Positions 1-6,917 are shown, counted from the stretch's first letter. The stretch is DNA of 17,000 nucleotides from Archaeoglobus sp. (GCA_003978865.1 QNXS01000094.1:1-17000); one strand, 5' to 3'. Notes: generated by a model not told the origin, from the letters alone. Numbers and translations are program-made.

Positions 1-1
1 C

Positions 2-109
2 TATGTTCAAATGCCATTTGTTTTCAGCGAGGTTTTCATGGTTTACCTGAAAGCAATTACTGATAGGAAGAGCTACGAGCTGAAGAAGAGTCCAGAATAT
101 TTAATTTAA
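2..109 (+). CDS. C-terminus of an unrecognised protein, cut by the window edge
   Basis: The reading frame enters from the left edge and ends at TAA (107-109), giving 35 visible residues. The visible part has a hydrophobic stretch (MPFVFSEVFMVYLKAI) followed by a charged, lysine-rich tail ending in PEYLI. This composition fits the last membrane-associated segment and cytoplasmic tail of a membrane protein, but the piece is too short for a family call. It converges on the radical SAM gene on the other strand. The same frame stays open after the stop to 289, which is discussed separately. The main support for it being coding is that the frame is open to the edge with protein-like composition. 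Confidence 0.5.
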   Translation, partial: YVQMPFVFSEVFMVYLKAITDRKSYELKKSPEYLI

Positions 110-366
110 TATTTACTTGAAGAACGTAGAAAGACAGATATAAAACATAGAACAAAACTTAATCTAAAGAAATTAACGTACAATAAAAGTAATCAAGCTG
201 GAGAGCTTGCAGAAGAGATTGCACTACGATTTCGCCTGTTAAAGAATTGTTCTCTTGACATAGATTTATATAAATTCTATAGAAAATAAATAAAAAATAA
301 AAAGTTATTCAGAAATCAGAATAGTTAGATGAAGAAAACCTGATATCAGATATTAAACATTAGCTA
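110..366. other. AT-rich intergenic stretch with no supported gene
   Basis: This spacer lies between two convergent genes. It holds an A-rich run (284-303) that reads as a T-rich terminator for the minus-strand radical SAM gene, a TATA-like TTTATATAAAT (266-276), a 10-bp palindrome CTGATATCAG (340-349), and an imperfect tandem repeat at 351-378. One plus frame is open from 110 to 289 but contains no ATG, so I do not annotate it as a gene. Confidence 0.5.
284..303 (-). terminator. T-rich terminator candidate for the radical SAM gene
   Basis: On the minus strand this reads as a nearly pure T run interrupted by single A residues, about 65-80 bases beyond the stop codon at 367-369. Archaeal transcription terminates at such T-rich tracts without needing a hairpin. 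No stem-loop is evident. Confidence 0.4.
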
Positions 367-378
367 TTAAACACCATA
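351..378. repeat. Imperfect 14-bp tandem repeat over the radical SAM stop codon
   Basis: Copy 1 (351-364) and copy 2 (365-378) share TATTAAACA and one further base, 10 of 14 positions. The second copy contains the TAA stop codon of the minus-strand radical SAM gene (367-369) and its last codons. This is the weakest member of the set of repeats at gene 3' ends in this window. Confidence 0.4.
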
Positions 379-1404
379 GAGTTTGTAGCATGTTCTACAA
401 AAAATTGGAGGAGGGTTTGCTGCAAGAACATTATCTATTTCAGACAATTTTCTTATAGCTGTAAAAGGACTTGAATACATTAGTAGATCTATAGCCTTAT
501 TGTATGCTGAAATTCTCTTTCTAAAAATGTTAGCAAATTCCTCGTATCTTTTCCATGCTTTTAAATCCTGAAACTTCCCAAAATTTGGTTTCGGGACTTC
601 TACTTTTTTACCGAAAAACACACGTTCTATCCTGTCAAAAGGCAGACACATGTAGATGCACGGATATAATTCGCAATCACATGAAACTGCCACACTGATG
701 TGGGGATTAGCCTCGCAAACAGCCTGTTCTTCAAGTTTTAATGGATAAGCCTTTGCATTCATACCAAGCTTTCTTGCCAGAGTTAATGCTTCTTCAACAA
801 CTTTACTTGCTTTTGAAGATTCTGGTTTTTCAAAGAGCCTTAGTTTTTCAGTAATTTCATCAAACGTGTAGTCAAGGTTGGTAAACACCACGTAATCTGC
901 TATATCAGCAACTATTCTGACAAAGTCCACGCATTCACTCCAGTTTTCAGTTGTAAGCATGTAACTTGCACCCACTCTTATCTTGCAGTCAGTCTCGAAT
1001 TTTATCTCCGAAACCGCCCTCATTCCATCAAGAACTCTATCAAAATTCACTCCCCTTATTACGTTGTGCGATTCCACGCCACCAAAAGAAACAAGCAAGT
1101 AGTCCGTTAATTCTGCAACTTTATTGGAGTATTTTCTCAATTTCCTTCCGTTTGTCGTAAATCCGGTTTTCGCCCTCCTCCTTGCAACTTCGAGCATATC
1201 AAAAAACCTATCGTGATTGAGAGGTTCCCCCCATCCCTGAAGATAAACTATTTCAAAATCCGAAAACTTACGGGATAGGCTTAAAAAATCGTTAAAATTC
1301 ATTTTTCCACTAAACTTGTACTTTCTGTGAGGGCAAACTAAGCAATTCTCACTGCAATCTCTTGTCACTTCAATCTGAATGTATTTTTTAGATCTCATTT
1401 TCAT
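367..1404 (-). CDS. Radical SAM protein with extra C-terminal cysteines
   Basis: This 345-residue protein has the canonical radical SAM motif CX3CX2C at C17, C21 and C24, which binds the [4Fe-4S] cluster that cleaves S-adenosylmethionine. QGWGEPL (56-62) matches the motif after strand 2 that contacts the SAM amino group. Further cysteines at 230, 242, 244, 249, 253, 336 and 339 resemble an auxiliary cluster region of the SPASM type, though the spacing is not a clean SPASM match. The substrate cannot be told from sequence. No precursor peptide or partner enzyme is adjacent; the nearest gene is tRNA-Gly, 40 bases upstream. Met3 (1398) is an alternative start: a TATA-like run at 1421-1433 is 29 bases from Met3 and 23 from Met1, which would fit a leaderless Met3 start slightly better. 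Confidence 0.85.
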   Translation of the reverse strand: MKMRSKKYIQIEVTRDCSENCLVCPHRKYKFSGKMNFNDFLSLSRKFSDFEIVYLQGWGEPLNHDRFFDMLEVARRRAKTGFTTNGRKLRKYSNKVAELTDYLLVSFGGVESHNVIRGVNFDRVLDGMRAVSEIKFETDCKIRVGASYMLTTENWSECVDFVRIVADIADYVVFTNLDYTFDEITEKLRLFEKPESSKASKVVEEALTLARKLGMNAKAYPLKLEEQAVCEANPHISVAVSCDCELYPCIYMCLPFDRIERVFFGKKVEVPKPNFGKFQDLKAWKRYEEFANIFRKRISAYNKAIDLLMYSSPFTAIRKLSEIDNVLAANPPPIFCRTCYKLYGV

Positions 1405-1420
1405 CTTATCCTTTTAACGT

Positions 1421-1433
1421 GAAAAATAAAAAC
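1421..1433 (-). promoter_or_regulatory. TATA-like / T-rich element between tRNA-Gly and the radical SAM gene
   Basis: On the minus strand this reads GTTTTTATTTTTC. It is placed correctly for a TATA box of the radical SAM gene (23-29 bases before the two possible ATGs). It also lies just beyond the tRNA 3' end, where a T-rich tract would end tRNA transcription. It may do both jobs; this is position-based inference. Confidence 0.4.
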
Positions 1434-1444
1434 GTACTAAGTAG

Positions 1445-1518
1445 TGCGCCGGCCGGGATTTGAACCCGGGGCAGGGGCGTGGCAGGCCCCTGTGTTAGCC
1501 AGGCTACACCACCGGCGC
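1445..1518 (-). tRNA. tRNA-Gly, anticodon GCC
   Basis: A full cloverleaf folds by eye. The 7-bp acceptor stem GCGCCGG/CCGGCGC is entirely G-C. The D stem is GTGT/ACAC with a 10-base loop containing GG. The anticodon stem is GGGGC/GCCCC around loop CTGCCAC (anticodon GCC, reading GGC and GGU). The variable loop is four bases (TGCC), and the T stem is CCGGG/CCCGG with loop TTCAAAT. The discriminator base is A at 1445 and no CCA follows, so CCA must be added enzymatically. There is no intron. The complete G-C acceptor stem suggests a thermophile. Confidence 0.97.
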
Positions 1519-1540
1519 TTTTAAACACCATCTGCATCCT

Positions 1541-1550
1541 GCTATATAAT
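1541..1550 (-). promoter_or_regulatory. TATA box of tRNA-Gly
   Basis: The minus strand reads ATTATATAGC, centred about 28 bases before the first tRNA base. This is the archaeal TATA distance for a transcript starting at or very near the tRNA 5' end. Confidence 0.7.
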
Positions 1551-1601
1551 CGTTGTGCTATTACATGTTAAAACTTAAAATTAAGGTTAATATATAAAAA
1601 T

Positions 1602-2306
1602 TTAAAGAACTCTCATTACAGATTCCATCACAATTCCCTTATCTGACAGATCATATCTGAGAATTATCTTAGGTACTATTGCCCTCTTGAGCTTTATAAA
1701 CTTTAACCTTCTCTGAACTTCATTTTCAGCTTCCCTTATTGTCATCTCCATAACCGCATCAGCAAGATGCTTTACAGTAGTTTCAATTTTTGAATCAAGC
1801 ATGCCTCTTGTCATGACCAACAGAAAGACTGATCTGTCTCTCTTTGCATAATGGGAGAAATCTTCCACAAGCTGTATTACGTCTCCACTTGAGTAGTGAA
1901 GAAAGAAGTAGGTAAGATTATTCACAACCACCCTGTCAAAGTTTTTAGTGTTGAGGATGTTTCTGAAAGCATTGAATGGATCGTATCTTTTTTTTAGGCA
2001 TTCCTTTATCTTCGCAGGTGTAAATACTCTACCAGAAACAAAATCGAGAAACTCCACATTGGTTCTGATTTTTTCTGCATCTTTACCAGCCATTTCTGTT
2101 AAATATTTAAGTATATACTCTGCAGGATCATCTGTTGTTACGTAGAGAACACTTTCATTAGCTCTTGCTCCTTCTATTGTGAAGTGATAGCTGAGTATAT
2201 CTCCCCCAGCTCCCGGATCTTCAAGAACTAAAACGACACTGCTTTCCGGAATGCCACCTCTGAGCTGGCCATCAATCGTAACAACACCTGTTTTAAAACA
2301 CCTCAT
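1602..2306 (-). CDS. RecA/KaiC-superfamily protein with a degenerate Walker A motif
   Basis: This 234-residue protein has the layout of the KaiC/RAD55 branch of RecA-like ATPases: an N-terminal segment (GVVTIDGQLRGGIPESSVVL), a P-loop position, then a strand with YVTTDDPAEYI and a later hydrophobic strand VVVNNLTYF. The P-loop reads EDPGAGGD (29-36), so the usual GKT/GKS is GGD, without the catalytic lysine or the serine/threonine. ATP hydrolysis is therefore doubtful; it may bind nucleotide weakly or act as a scaffold or regulator. I recall similar GAGG loops in archaeal proteins labelled 'HTR-like', so the change may be family-wide. I chose ATG 2306 over the upstream in-frame GTG at 2327 because a TATA box at 2333-2338 lies 29-30 bases before the ATG. 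It is divergent from hisI. The function is unknown. Confidence 0.8.
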   Translation of the reverse strand: MRCFKTGVVTIDGQLRGGIPESSVVLVLEDPGAGGDILSYHFTIEGARANESVLYVTTDDPAEYILKYLTEMAGKDAEKIRTNVEFLDFVSGRVFTPAKIKECLKKRYDPFNAFRNILNTKNFDRVVVNNLTYFFLHYSSGDVIQLVEDFSHYAKRDRSVFLLVMTRGMLDSKIETTVKHLADAVMEMTIREAENEVQRRLKFIKLKRAIVPKIILRYDLSDKGIVMESVMRVL

Positions 2307-2332
2307 GGTAGTCAAGCATAATCTCACGCAAC

Positions 2333-2338
2333 TTATAA
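2333..2338. promoter_or_regulatory. Palindromic TTATAA shared by two divergent genes
   Basis: TTATAA reads the same on both strands and is centred at 2335.5. The minus-strand ATG (first base 2306) and a plus-strand ATG of hisI (first base 2365) are each 29.5 bases from its centre. Archaeal TATA boxes sit about 26-27 bases before the start site, so one box could serve both genes and yield nearly leaderless transcripts each way. The geometry is seen directly; bidirectional use is inferred. Confidence 0.65.
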
Positions 2339-2364
2339 ATCCTTTACCAAATTATATGCACAAC

Positions 2365-2688
2365 ATGATCAAGTTTGATGAAAGGGGGCTCGTACCTGTA
2401 GTTGTACAGGATGTGGAGACGAAGGAAGTTCTGATGCTTGCTTATGCTAACAAAGATGCTTTAAAAAAGACTATCGAAACAGGTTACGCTCATTACTGGA
2501 GTAGAAGCAGGAAAAAGCTCTGGAAAAAGGGGGAAACTTCAGGAAATCTGCAGGAGATAGTGGAAGTAAAGATAGATTGCGATTGCGATGCAGTTCTTTA
2601 CATTGTTAAACAAAGGGGGAATGCCTGCCACACAGGTAACTACAGCTGTTTTTTCAGGGAGTTTGACTGGAACTGTGAGAAGATGTAA
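2365..2688 (+). CDS. hisI: Phosphoribosyl-AMP cyclohydrolase
   Basis: This enzyme opens the purine ring of phosphoribosyl-AMP to give ProFAR, the third step of histidine synthesis. The 107-residue product matches stand-alone HisI: FDERGLVPVVVQD near the N-terminus, then VLMLAYAN, the conserved YWSRSRKKLWKKGETSGN block, and the metal-ligand segment DCDCDAVLY followed by a distal GNACHTGNYSCF. The Zn/Mg ligand cysteines and aspartates are present. The HisE pyrophosphohydrolase domain is absent, as is usual in archaea. An in-frame ATG at 2356 would add three residues, but the TATA box at 2333-2338 predicts a transcript start after it, so I prefer 2365. No other his genes are in the window. It is followed 13 bases later by the PIN-ATPase gene, probably in one transcript. 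Confidence 0.95.
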   Translation: MIKFDERGLVPVVVQDVETKEVLMLAYANKDALKKTIETGYAHYWSRSRKKLWKKGETSGNLQEIVEVKIDCDCDAVLYIVKQRGNACHTGNYSCFFREFDWNCEKM

Positions 2689-2701
2689 AGTTGGTGGTAG
2701 T

Positions 2702-4480
2702 ATGAAGTATGTTGTTGACACAAGCGTGCTTGTGGACGGTAGGATATCACAGATGCTTGAGAGGGGGGAGTTTGAAGATGGTAGTATTGTAATAATTCCT
2801 GAGGCTGCAATTGCAGAACTTGAAGCACAGGCTAACAGAGGTAAGCTTACAGGCATTCAGGGACTCGAAGAAATTGCAAGAGTGAGAGAACTATGTAGAA
2901 CAAAGGGAATATCTCTTCTTTTTCTCGGTGAAAGACCAAATCCAGAGCAAATAAGACTGGCAAGAACAGGGGAGATAGATGCCATGATAAGAAAAGTTGC
3001 AGAGGAGGAGGATGCAACCTTAATTACAAGTGACAGAGTTCAGTATACGGTAGCCCTTGCCAAGGGAATAAAGGCAGTTTATGTTAGGCAGGAAAGAATA
3101 AAACCAGAGGATACAATAATAATGGGTTTTTTCACAGATGATACTGTGAGCGTACACCTAAGAGAGGGCGTAAAACCCTACGCCAAGAAGGGTAAAATCG
3201 GAAATTTAGAATTTGAGGAAATAGGAGACAAACCTATAACCTTACACGATTTGCAGGAAATAGCTCATGAAATTCTTGAAGCTGCTAGGCAGGATGAAGA
3301 CAGTACAATAGAGATTGAGAGAGAAGGTGTTACCGTTGTACAGCTTAGGGAGTTGAGAATCGCCATAGCTGAGAGACCATTCTCGGATAGAATGGAAATA
3401 ACTGCTGTAAGACCGGTCGTAAAGCTAAGTATAGAGGACTACAATATAAGTGAAGAGCTAAAGATGAGATTTGTGGAGAAGCAGAGAGGAATTCTGATTG
3501 CTGGGCCTCCGGGAGCTGGAAAGTCGACTTTTGCTGCAAGTGTTGCCAACTACCTGATGGATAAGGGGTATATAGTGAAAACAATGGAAAGTCCAAGAGA
3601 TCTGATGGTTAGAGACGAGATAACACAGTATGCTCCACTTGAAGGGGATATGAAGCTGACAGCCGATATACTGCTACTTGTAAGACCGGATTACACCATT
3701 TACGATGAGGTTAGAAAAGCATCTGATTTTCAGGTGTTCGCAGATATGCGTTTGGCGGGAGTTGGTATGATCGGTGTCACTCATGCCAACAAAGCAATAG
3801 ATGCTATTCAGAGAATGATCGGCAGAGTTGAACTTGGAGTTATACCTCAGGTTGTTGACACAGTCGTATTCATAAATGCTGGAAGAGTTGAGCGCGTTTA
3901 TGAACTTAGATTTACAGTAAAAGTACCTCATGGCATGTTTGAGACTGACCTTGCACGACCTGTAATAGAAGTTGTTGATTTTGAGAGCAAGGAAGTTGAG
4001 TATGAAATCTACACTTACGGTGAACAGGTAGTTGTAATGCCCGTAAAAATGGACGCAGAGAAAAGAGAAAAGGTAAAAAAGAGAGTGGAGAAAGTTGTGA
4101 GTTCTTACGTTTCAAACTACGAAGTTGACGTGTTGAGTGATAATAGAGCTGTAGTTAAACTCCCTCCCGATGAAATACCATCTTTTCTCGGAAAGAAAGG
4201 TAGAAGAATAAAGAAAATTGAAGATATGCTCAAGATAGGTATAGACGTTCAGCCAATGGAGGAGAAAGTTCCAGTAAGGGTGGATGAAAGTAAAAAACAC
4301 TGGATTTTGCACGTGGATGGGCTTGAAGGTAGAAGAGTGAGTGTTTATGCAGGAAATGAATACCTATTCACAGCTTCAGTTGGAAGAAAGGGCGTAATAA
4401 AAGTAAGAAAAGACAGAGAAGCCGGAAAAACAATAAAAACCGCCCTCGAAAAAGGGGAAAAAATATATGTGAGATACTAA
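2702..4480 (+). CDS. PIN domain - secretion-type ATPase - KH domain protein (COG1855-like)
   Basis: This is a 592-residue, three-part protein. The N-terminal PIN nuclease-like domain starts with VVDTSVLVDG (first acidic residue D6) and has later acidic positions in AELEAQ, GEIDAMI and TSDRVQ, giving a likely four-carboxylate metal site. The centre is a PilT/VirB11-type ATPase with Walker A GPPGAGKS at 268-275. Near the C-terminus is a KH-like RNA-binding motif, IPSFLGKKGRRIKKIE, with GKKG at 497-500. The family is widespread in euryarchaea and uncharacterised; the combination suggests an ATP-driven RNA-processing or ribosome-associated nuclease, which is inference. The frame extends upstream to 2588 inside hisI, but ATG 2702 begins exactly at the PIN domain and follows a GGTGGT sequence, so it is preferred. 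It is likely co-transcribed with hisI. Confidence 0.9.
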   Translation: MKYVVDTSVLVDGRISQMLERGEFEDGSIVIIPEAAIAELEAQANRGKLTGIQGLEEIARVRELCRTKGISLLFLGERPNPEQIRLARTGEIDAMIRKVAEEEDATLITSDRVQYTVALAKGIKAVYVRQERIKPEDTIIMGFFTDDTVSVHLREGVKPYAKKGKIGNLEFEEIGDKPITLHDLQEIAHEILEAARQDEDSTIEIEREGVTVVQLRELRIAIAERPFSDRMEITAVRPVVKLSIEDYNISEELKMRFVEKQRGILIAGPPGAGKSTFAASVANYLMDKGYIVKTMESPRDLMVRDEITQYAPLEGDMKLTADILLLVRPDYTIYDEVRKASDFQVFADMRLAGVGMIGVTHANKAIDAIQRMIGRVELGVIPQVVDTVVFINAGRVERVYELRFTVKVPHGMFETDLARPVIEVVDFESKEVEYEIYTYGEQVVVMPVKMDAEKREKVKKRVEKVVSSYVSNYEVDVLSDNRAVVKLPPDEIPSFLGKKGRRIKKIEDMLKIGIDVQPMEEKVPVRVDESKKHWILHVDGLEGRRVSVYAGNEYLFTASVGRKGVIKVRKDREAGKTIKTALEKGEKIYVRY

Positions 4481-4500
4481 TTTTTTAAAAATTTTAAAAA
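4481..4500. terminator. Bidirectional A/T terminator, also a 9-bp tandem repeat
   Basis: Six T's follow the stop of the PIN-ATPase gene, and A runs read as T's for the oncoming rfcL transcript. The same bases form two exact copies of TTTTAAAAA (4483-4491 and 4492-4500); the second covers the rfcL stop codon (4494-4496). The low complexity means the repeat could be coincidental. Confidence 0.5.
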
Positions 4501-5954
4501 AATGAATCAAGCGTCATATTTCTTTTTGTTTTATCTTTCTTTGCATCTTTTCTTTTTACTTCGTCTTTATTGACCTCATCTTCAATTTTTATCTCTTTGT
4601 TCACACTTTTTTTCACACTCTTTTCTGCTTTTCTCCCAAACTTTTCGAGGAAACCTTCGTCTTCAACTCTGTGTAAGCCTTTCTTCTTTATGTATTCGTA
4701 TATCTCGTTTGCCTTTTTATCCCCAACAAGAAATTTAAGGTCGTCCACTTCAAAATCGTAGAAAGCGGCTATGCTTGCAGCAACATCAATACTGCGGTTT
4801 AGCAGAAGTTTTATTACTGGTAACATCTCAACAGCTTTTTTTCTTGACATATGGCTATATTTACCGATCTTTGATAGAATGCTTTTTAGTCTCTCCCGCC
4901 TACTTTTGGTTTGAAACAACATTTTCCATACACTCGGTCTAACATAGCGGGTGAAACCTTTTTTTGGCTCATCTTTTACCTGCTGAACTCCACATGACAT
5001 CAGATACATTGCATACTTCCAGAGTCTGTAATACTGTCTTCTCCTCACTCTCCCAAGAAATATATCAGCTTTAGAAATGTATTCATAGGCATCTTCGAGT
5101 TCCTTTCCACTGTATTCAAGGGGAGCGTTCTCATCTATCCACATTATAAAGTCTTCTGGGGATTCATCAAGCAACAGTACATCCCCGTAAGCTGGAATTT
5201 TTGTTTTGAATATTTTTTGCATAACCCTGAACACATCGGTCTCTCTCACTCTCTTGGCAGTTACTACATCCGCTTCTTTCAATTCTTTTTTACCCTCAGC
5301 AACAGCTTGAAGATCATTTATCGCTGCTCTCAAATCTCCTCCTGCATTGGTTGCTATTATCTCTAAGGCTCTTCTATCTGCTTTTATTCCTTCCCTTGAG
5401 CATATTTTTTCAATAACCGCAACAATTCTTCTCCTATCTATTCTTTTGAAATTTATGATTTCACACAAACTCCTGAGTTCTGCAGAAAGGTTGTACGGAT
5501 CGTTTGCTGTTAGTATTATTGGCTGTTTCGGTTTCTTTTTCAGCAGTTTTATAAGTGCACTTTCTCCTCCGGAATCCTCTTTTTTGCTGATATTGTCAAC
5601 TTCATCAAGTATTATGAGTTTGAGCTTTCTTTCTTTTGTGGAGTAAAATTCTCCCTCACCACTTATAGTTTCACTGAAAGCACTTTCTCCAACAATCCTG
5701 TTTATAATCTGCCAGTTTCTCTGATCGCTTGCATTCAGCTCAACAACTTCCCATCCAAAGCTTCCAGCTAACGCATGAGCAATAGAGGTTTTACCGACAC
5801 CCGGAGGTCCCGCCAAAAGTAGAGGTTTTTGGCGTTCACCTTTTTCCCACTTTCTTGCCCATTGTTTGATTTTTTCTACTACCTTACTTGGAGCCACAAC
5901 TTCTTCAAGTTTTTTTGGTCTGTACTTTTCAACCCACAGTTCACTCGAAAGCAT
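4494..5954 (-). CDS. rfcL: Replication factor C large subunit
   Basis: RfcL is the large subunit of the archaeal clamp loader, which with RfcS opens the PCNA ring and loads it at primer-template junctions. The 486-residue product begins LWVEKYRPKKLEEVV, the typical RfcL N-terminus. It has Walker A GPPGVGKT at 49-56, Walker B LIILDEVD ending at D120, and the sensor segment LTANDPYN. A lysine-rich tail ends in NMTLDSFF, a PCNA-interacting (PIP-box) sequence with Asn in place of the usual Gln. The frame extends to a GTG at 6008, adding 18 polar, basic residues; I chose ATG 5954 because the conserved N-terminus starts there, although no ribosome binding site precedes it. The small subunit gene is not in the window. 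Confidence 0.93.
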   Translation of the reverse strand: MLSSELWVEKYRPKKLEEVVAPSKVVEKIKQWARKWEKGERQKPLLLAGPPGVGKTSIAHALAGSFGWEVVELNASDQRNWQIINRIVGESAFSETISGEGEFYSTKERKLKLIILDEVDNISKKEDSGGESALIKLLKKKPKQPIILTANDPYNLSAELRSLCEIINFKRIDRRRIVAVIEKICSREGIKADRRALEIIATNAGGDLRAAINDLQAVAEGKKELKEADVVTAKRVRETDVFRVMQKIFKTKIPAYGDVLLLDESPEDFIMWIDENAPLEYSGKELEDAYEYISKADIFLGRVRRRQYYRLWKYAMYLMSCGVQQVKDEPKKGFTRYVRPSVWKMLFQTKSRRERLKSILSKIGKYSHMSRKKAVEMLPVIKLLLNRSIDVAASIAAFYDFEVDDLKFLVGDKKANEIYEYIKKKGLHRVEDEGFLEKFGRKAEKSVKKSVNKEIKIEDEVNKDEVKRKDAKKDKTKRNMTLDSFF

Positions 5955-6023
5955 AATTGAAAAAAGTTTGTTTTTAGAGTTTTTAGTCTTTTGTTTTCTT
6001 TGACTCACTCCCAGCAGAAACCT

Positions 6024-6041
6024 GATAAAAGTTAAAAAATG
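6024..6041. promoter_or_regulatory. A/T box between divergent rfcL and the small membrane protein gene
   Basis: GATAAAAGTTAAAAAATG lies 20-35 bases before the plus-strand ATG at 6059, as expected for a TATA element of a leaderless gene. Its other strand (TTTTTTAACTTTTATC) could drive rfcL. Its centre is about equally far from 6059 and from the upstream rfcL GTG at 6008, so it bears on which rfcL start is used. Confidence 0.45.
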
Positions 6042-6058
6042 AACGTTTAAATTACTTC

Positions 6059-6469
6059 ATGCTGTGGAAATTTAGGGCTGTAAATAATAGGATTGCAAAG
6101 AGAAGGTACTACATGTACTCATCTTTACTTATACTGCTTCTGATTGCTGGATTTTTTTATAGAGTTGAGACCGGAACGCGTGTTGGAAAAGCGATGATAT
6201 TATTTGCTATAGGAATTATGTTTATATTTCTGTACACGGTGATCGCACTTGGCAGGGAGAGATACTACTACATGGATGAAGAGGAGATAGTTTACAAACC
6301 TTTAAAAACTAAAATTAAGGATATCAGTGGGTTTGAAGTTGATAAGAACAACAAGTTGATACGGTTAAATCTCAGGAAAAAAAGCATTTTTTCTGTAAAA
6401 ACCCTATACTTCGATAATATTGAAGATCTAAGAGAGGCTGAGTACTTTTTGAAAAGGTACACGGGGTGA
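6059..6469 (+). CDS. Small two-helix membrane protein, unknown function
   Basis: I do not recognise this 136-residue protein. A basic N-terminus (RAVNNRIAKRR) precedes two hydrophobic helices, about residues 19-36 and 44-63, joined by a short loop, so both termini probably face the cytoplasm. The remaining 70 residues are soluble and beta-rich in appearance (EEEIVYKPLKTKIKDISGFEVD, then RLNLRKKSIFSVKTLYF). They resemble the small PH-like membrane-anchored domains found in many prokaryotes, a weak structural guess. The gene is divergent from rfcL. It is followed within four bases by the LOG-like gene, whose ribosome binding site overlaps this stop codon, so the two are probably co-transcribed and perhaps translationally coupled. 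Confidence 0.75.
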   Translation: MLWKFRAVNNRIAKRRYYMYSSLLILLLIAGFFYRVETGTRVGKAMILFAIGIMFIFLYTVIALGRERYYYMDEEEIVYKPLKTKIKDISGFEVDKNNKLIRLNLRKKSIFSVKTLYFDNIEDLREAEYFLKRYTG

Positions 6470-6473
6470 TACC

Positions 6474-6917
6474 TTGCAGGTGAGTGTTGTTGGTGCTGGA
6501 AGTGCAGATGATGAGCTGGAAAAAATAGCTGAAAAGATTGGAGAACTCTTGGCTGAGAAGGGGTGTATTGTAATTAATGGTGGATTGGGAGGTGTCATGG
6601 AGGCAGTTTCAAGAGGAGCAAGGAGAAAGGGTGGCATCGTTGTGGGAATACTTCCAGACATGTCTGCAGGGAACAAACATCTAAGCATAAAAATAAAAAC
6701 AAACATGGGACACGCCAGAAACATTATAGTAGCTCAATCGGGAGACGTTGTGATCTCGGTAGGTGGAGGATACGGAACAATTACCGAAATTGCAATAGCA
6801 CTGAAAACTGGAAAAAAAGTTATAGCAGTAAAGCCTCCAGTTACGCTTCCCGGAATGTACGTTGCGAAGTCTGCTGAGGAGGCAGTTAATATGGCTTTAT
6901 CTACTTTATCTAATTGA
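6474..6917 (+). CDS. TIGR00725 / LOG-like nucleotide-binding Rossmann protein
   Basis: This 147-residue protein has the compact Rossmann fold of the lysine decarboxylase-like/LOG group: MQVSVVGAGS at the start, NGGLGGVMEA at 35-44, the HARN segment (80-83), and GGGYGTITE (97-105), the counterpart of the PGGxGTxxE signature. LOG enzymes hydrolyse nucleoside 5'-monophosphates to free base and ribose 5-phosphate; whether this archaeal TIGR00725 form does so is unknown. TTG at 6474 gives the usual M-x-V-x-V-x-G beginning but sits only three bases after GGGGTGAT. GTG at 6480 has better spacing (nine bases) and would drop two residues. It is followed 11 bases later by the YjbQ-family gene. Confidence 0.82.
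   Translation: MQVSVVGAGSADDELEKIAEKIGELLAEKGCIVINGGLGGVMEAVSRGARRKGGIVVGILPDMSAGNKHLSIKIKTNMGHARNIIVAQSGDVVISVGGGYGTITEIAIALKTGKKVIAVKPPVTLPGMYVAKSAEEAVNMALSTLSN

Noticed and set aside
264..276. TATA-like TTTATATAAAT as a promoter
   Set aside because: No start codon or RNA gene follows at a suitable distance on either strand, so it is left as A/T-rich spacer.
340..349. Palindrome CTGATATCAG
   Set aside because: Ten bases in an A/T-rich spacer downstream of a gene, with no promoter nearby; could easily be chance.
966..1160. Open frame of 64 codons on the plus strand
   Set aside because: It is opposite the well-supported radical SAM gene and has no motif or promoter; a shadow frame.
2539..2856. 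Minus-strand open frame of 105 codons across the hisI/PIN-ATPase junction
   Set aside because: Both overlapping plus-strand genes are firmly identified by conserved motifs, and the minus-strand product is serine/proline-rich without a recognisable domain.
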